In this document: positions 61,501 through 64,000 of the stretch, one piece after another
Position numbering within the stretch: position 1 is the first letter of the stretch
How the letters are laid out: each line of letters begins with the position of its first letter
From: Streptomyces tropicalis
GTDB lineage: Bacteria > Actinomycetota > Actinomycetes > Streptomycetales > Streptomycetaceae
NCBI RefSeq assembly: GCF_029269835.1
Contig: NZ_JARJBB010000020.1
Coordinates: forward strand, 38,731 to 102,730
Direction of reading: 5' to 3'
DNA length: 64,000 nt
The notes under the pieces: generated by a model
What the model saw: only the letters and a program-made list of their open reading frames with translations
What the model was told of the DNA's origin: nothing
Database searches by the model: none
Program-made: the position numbers and the translations under genes

Positions 61501-61538
61501 CCGGGGCGGCCGCCACCCGCAGGTGACGGCCGCCCCGG
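61501..61538. terminator. Bidirectional terminator between convergent genes
   Basis: A 12-bp stem (61501-61512 with 61527-61538) is continued by CACC/GGTG around a four-base loop. It lies between the convergent methyltransferase and MFS genes. Confidence 0.75.
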
Positions 61539-61549
61539 ACCCGGCCCCC

Positions 61550-62842
61550 TCAGGCCTGTGCGGACACCGGCTCCGTGGCCGCCCCGCCCCGGGCGACCAC
61601 CCGGCTCCGCGCGGCCCACGGATGGTCCTGCTCCGCGGTCAGCCGCCGCCCGAGCCGCAGCGCGAGCACCGAGATCCCCAGCGAGAACAGCAGGAACGTC
61701 ATGACGTACGGGCCGTGCAGCGCGGCACCCATCGGGCCGCCCACCGCAGGTCCGATCGCCAGCGCGAGCTGCTTCACCAGCGCGAAGGCGGAGTTGTACT
61801 GCCCGGCCAGCCCGGTCGGAGCCAGGTCCGCGACCAGCGGCGCGACCGTCGGCGACAGCATCGCCTCCCCCAGGCCGAACAGGGCGTAGGTGGAGACGAA
61901 CGCGGCCGTCGCCATGGTCCGGCTGCCGTGCCCGAGGCCCGCGTAGGCCGCCGCGGCCCACGCCACCGCCCAGACCAGGCCCACGGCCGCGATCACCCGG
62001 GTCCGCCGGCGCCGCTCGACGAACCGCAGCACCGCGAACTGGGCGACCACGATCATCAGCGTGTTCGCGGCCAGCGCGGTCCCCAGTGCGGACGTGGAGA
62101 TCCCGGCGGCCTCCACGCCGTAGGCGCTCAGCCCCGACTCGAACTGCCCGTAGCAGGCGAAGAAGAGCACGAACCCCAGCACGCACAGCTGCACCATGGC
62201 CCGGTTGCCCGCCAGCTGCCGCCAGGCGCCCCGCGCGCCACCGCCCGGGGTCTCCTCGATGCGCGGCGCGTGCGGCGTCCGCACCGTGGCCATCACGACC
62301 ACCAGCAGCAGGAACACCGCCGCCTCGATCGCGAACAGCAGGGTGAACGAGGAGACCCGCGTGGTGTCGACGAGGTGACCCCCGATGAGCCCGCCCACGC
62401 CGAGACCGAGGTTCTGCAGGAAGAACTGCATCGCGAAGGCCCGGGAGCGGGTCTCCGACGCGGAGCAGTCCACGATCACCGTGGCCAGCGCCGGCTGCAT
62501 CACGGCCTGCCCCGCGCCCAGCGCCGCCGCCGACAGCAGCACGCTCGCCGCGCCGCTCGCGAGGCCGAGGCTCAGGGCACCCAGGGCGGCGGTGACCAGG
62601 GCGGCGAGCAGGACCGGCAGGGGGCCGCGCCGCACGATCGCCCGGCCGGCGAACGGCAGCACGATCAGCGCGGCCACGGCGAACACGGCGAGGACCAGCC
62701 CCGCCGTCATGGCCCCCAGTCCCCGCACCTGCGCCACATAGACGTACAGGTAGGGGACGGTGAAGCCGAGCCCGAACGCGCTGAGTGCGTTGCCCACGTG
62801 GATCCGGCGCATCGCTGCGCCCATCGCCCTGGTCACGTTCAC
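61550..62842 (-). CDS. MFS transporter
   Basis: 430 residues with about twelve membrane helices. The N-terminal half starts MNVTRAMGAAMRRIHVGNALSAFGLGFTVPYLYVYVAQVRG, with the loop-2 basic motif region FAGRAIVRRGPLPVL. A second half begins near NRAMVQLCVLGFVLFF. It resembles drug or small-molecule efflux permeases of the DHA1 type. GTG 62842 has AGAGAGG upstream. It is divergent from a MarR regulator and separated from it by operator-like repeats, which strongly suggests repressor-controlled efflux. Confidence 0.92.
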   Translation of the reverse strand: MNVTRAMGAAMRRIHVGNALSAFGLGFTVPYLYVYVAQVRGLGAMTAGLVLAVFAVAALIVLPFAGRAIVRRGPLPVLLAALVTAALGALSLGLASGAASVLLSAAALGAGQAVMQPALATVIVDCSASETRSRAFAMQFFLQNLGLGVGGLIGGHLVDTTRVSSFTLLFAIEAAVFLLLVVVMATVRTPHAPRIEETPGGGARGAWRQLAGNRAMVQLCVLGFVLFFACYGQFESGLSAYGVEAAGISTSALGTALAANTLMIVVAQFAVLRFVERRRRTRVIAAVGLVWAVAWAAAAYAGLGHGSRTMATAAFVSTYALFGLGEAMLSPTVAPLVADLAPTGLAGQYNSAFALVKQLALAIGPAVGGPMGAALHGPYVMTFLLFSLGISVLALRLGRRLTAEQDHPWAARSRVVARGGAATEPVSAQA

Positions 62843-62879
62843 CTCTCTCGAGTCGCCGCGAGGAGTCGCGGGAGTCCGT

Positions 62880-62935
62880 CTGGAGCGCTCCAGTCGTTAG
62901 GACTGAAGACTTCGAATCTAAACTTCGAAGCTAAA
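62880..62935. promoter_or_regulatory. Operator-like palindrome and direct repeats between MFS and MarR genes
   Basis: The perfect palindrome CTGGAGCGCTCCAG is at 62880-62893. Two 13-bp direct repeats CTTCGAATCTAAA and CTTCGAAGCTAAA follow at 62910-62922 and 62923-62935; each contains TTCGAA, a dyad. The AT-rich repeats are unlike the surrounding DNA and fit MarR dimer sites. Confidence 0.7.
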
Positions 62936-62989
62936 GAGTACACGGCGAAGGACTTCAACGCCAAGCGACCCCGTGCCATACTGCGGGGC

Positions 62990-63541
62990 ATGGGCGACAC
63001 CTCCGGCGGCCTCGGCGAGCCGACACTCGAAGAGCAGATCGCCGCCTACCAGCGCGAGTTCCAGGGACTCGATCCCCAGGTCGAGAAGATCGTCTCGGCG
63101 CTGTCCCGCCTGAACCGGCGGATGAACGTCGCCTACGGCCGCCAGACGGCCGAGCTCGGGATCAGCAACGCGGAGTGGGAGGTCCTCAAGGCCCTCGTCC
63201 TCTCCGGCGCCCCCTACCGCCTGGGACCGAGCGATCTAGCCAAGCGCCTCGGCCTCACTCCGGCCGCCATGACCCACCGCATCGACCGCATGGTCGCGGA
63301 GGGCCTGGTCACCCGGGAGCGGGACGAGTCCAACCGGGTGCGCGTGATCGTGGAGCTGACGCCGGAGGGCCGCGAGAAGTGGCTGGAGGCCATGCGCCTG
63401 GCCTCGGTCTTCGAGGAGGACCTCCTCCAGGACCTGTCCCCGGACGAGCGCTCCGTGCTGGGGGAGGTCCTGACCCGGCTGCTGCGCCGCGTGGAGCACG
63501 CACAGCCGGACGCCGGCGGGCGGCTCAGCGATCTCGACTAA
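62990..63541 (+). CDS. MarR-family transcriptional regulator
   Basis: 183 residues. The winged helix-turn-helix runs through NAEWEVLKALVLSGAPYRLGPSDLAKRLGLTPAAMTHRIDRMVAEGLVTRERDESNRVRVIVELTPEGRE (about 63-131), a standard MarR layout with the wing Asp/Arg residues. The N-terminus is acidic and helical. ATG 62990 lies seven bases after CATACT (62977-62982), so the message may be leaderless. It is divergent from the MFS transporter gene, with likely operators between them at 62880-62935. It probably represses both until a small molecule binds. Confidence 0.92.
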   Translation: MGDTSGGLGEPTLEEQIAAYQREFQGLDPQVEKIVSALSRLNRRMNVAYGRQTAELGISNAEWEVLKALVLSGAPYRLGPSDLAKRLGLTPAAMTHRIDRMVAEGLVTRERDESNRVRVIVELTPEGREKWLEAMRLASVFEEDLLQDLSPDERSVLGEVLTRLLRRVEHAQPDAGGRLSDLD

Positions 63542-63561
63542 AAGATCTTGACAGCAGGCGC

Positions 63562-63590
63562 TTGACACCACTCTCCCGGATCCGTAGAGT
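63562..63590 (+). promoter_or_regulatory. Near-consensus rrn promoter
   Basis: TTGACA (63562-63567), a 17-base spacer and TAGAGT (63585-63590) form the best vegetative promoter in the window. A second TTGACA lies 14 bases upstream at 63548-63553. Confidence 0.8.
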
Positions 63591-63847
63591 CCTCCGGGTT
63601 GCCGCGAGGACGACATGTTCTCCGTCAGCACTCCCGCCGCACCAGCGGCACTCACACCATCCGCACGATCACCCTCCTCGGGTCGAATTCGGCGTGCCCG
63701 AATTCAATTCGAATAGGACTCGTCGATCCCGGTCCGGATCCGCAAGGGCCGATTGGGAATCGCCGCGAGGATCCGCTAAGGTTTGAGACGTCGGAACGGC
63801 CCAACAGCCGGGAAGACGGACCCCGCTGACCGGGGGTCAGGTCGAGA

Positions 63848-63948
63848 AAAGATCTGATAGAGTCGGAACCGCTGGAAAGGGAAACGCGGAAGCGGGAACC
63901 TGGAAAGCACCGAGGAAATCGGATCGGAAAGATCTGATAGAGTCGGAA
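63848..63948 (+). repeat. Duplicated -10 element, 80 bases apart
   Basis: An identical 21-base segment containing GATCTGATAGAGTCGG occurs at 63848-63868 and 63928-63948. TAGAGT is at 63858-63863 and 63938-63943. Each is preceded by a weak -35. They are likely tandem rrn promoters. Confidence 0.7.
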
Positions 63949-64000
63949 ACGCAAGACCGAAGGGAAGCGCCCGGAGGAAAGCCCGAGAGGGTGAGTACAA

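Larger units (their letters stand above)
63542..64000 (+). promoter_or_regulatory. rRNA operon promoter and leader region (16S gene outside the window)
   Basis: No gene in this stretch. A near-consensus promoter, repeated -10-type elements and a hairpin GAATTCGG/CCGAATTC (63685-63692 with 63698-63705) are followed by GGAGGAAAGCCCGAGAGGGTGAGTACAA up to the right edge. The last part matches the leader I remember just before streptomycete 16S rRNA, including sequence used in RNase III processing. The 16S gene should start a few hundred bases beyond 64000. Confidence 0.85.

Noticed and set aside
63542..64000. 16S rRNA gene
   Set aside because: Only promoter and leader sequence is present; the mature 16S 5' end is not in the window.

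Overview
The window is very GC-rich, with strong third-position GC bias, many GTG starts and dense tRNA genes, and reads as chromosomal core DNA of a Streptomyces. The 68-residue BldC is, as far as I remember it, identical to that of S. coelicolor. From memory, the gene order matches the S. coelicolor block from dnaX-purD through purL, purF-purM, vdh, bldC and hrpA to the MarR/MFS pair before an rRNA operon. No phage, insertion sequence, integrase or CRISPR array is visible.

Layout. 1-7 kb: end of dnaX, purD, a degenerate M48-like membrane protein, a dimethylformamidase-like protein and purC. 7-11 kb: a four-gene minus-strand operon (ABC ATPase, permease, histidine kinase, response regulator) lying between two identical tRNA-Gly(GCC) genes, then tRNA-Gly(UCC). 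11-19.5 kb: an Lsr2-family nucleoid protein divergent from purS-purQ-purL, a mycothiol-dependent isomerase-like protein, a META-domain lipoprotein, then purF and purM. The purine genes here cover most of IMP synthesis (PurD, PurC, PurS/Q/L, PurF, PurM). 19.5-24 kb: DUF3073, valine dehydrogenase, a conserved hypothetical gene, the developmental regulator bldC and a small CxxC protein. 24-29 kb: HrpA helicase and a two-helix membrane protein between two identical tRNA-Asp genes, followed by tRNA-Phe and tRNA-Glu.

29-45 kb: a membrane metallophosphoesterase, a minimal zincin, a lipoprotein, a DEAD-box RNA helicase with a repeat-built Arg/Asp/Gly tail, an amino-acid permease, tRNA-Lys, a secreted trypsin-like protease with FG-GAP-type repeats, a DUF4232 lipoprotein, a domain-permuted RibD-like protein, initiator tRNA-Met, a membrane PP2C phosphatase, an M23 cell-wall peptidase behind a ydaO-type (c-di-AMP) riboswitch, and an aldo/keto reductase. 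A 15-bp minisatellite of about 22 units separates that reductase from a PrsW-type membrane protease.

46-64 kb: TrmB, an LhgO-type oxidase, a TPR regulator of the NsdA/ORF1590 type, an asparagine-synthase-like protein with a broken PP-loop, an ECF sigma factor fused to a zinc finger, a membrane helix and an NPCBM domain, a TetR regulator, NADH dehydrogenase II, a PAS-PP2C-HATPase phosphatase, a methyltransferase, and a divergent MFS/MarR pair with clear operator-like repeats. The last 460 bases are the promoter and leader region of an rRNA operon whose 16S gene starts outside the window.

The most notable signals are the sigma factor/carbohydrate-binding fusion, the permuted RibD, the riboswitch, the minisatellite, several apparently leaderless genes and three copies of a GTGAC-N4-GTCAC motif. 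I did not find a clearly new multigene defence or mobile system.
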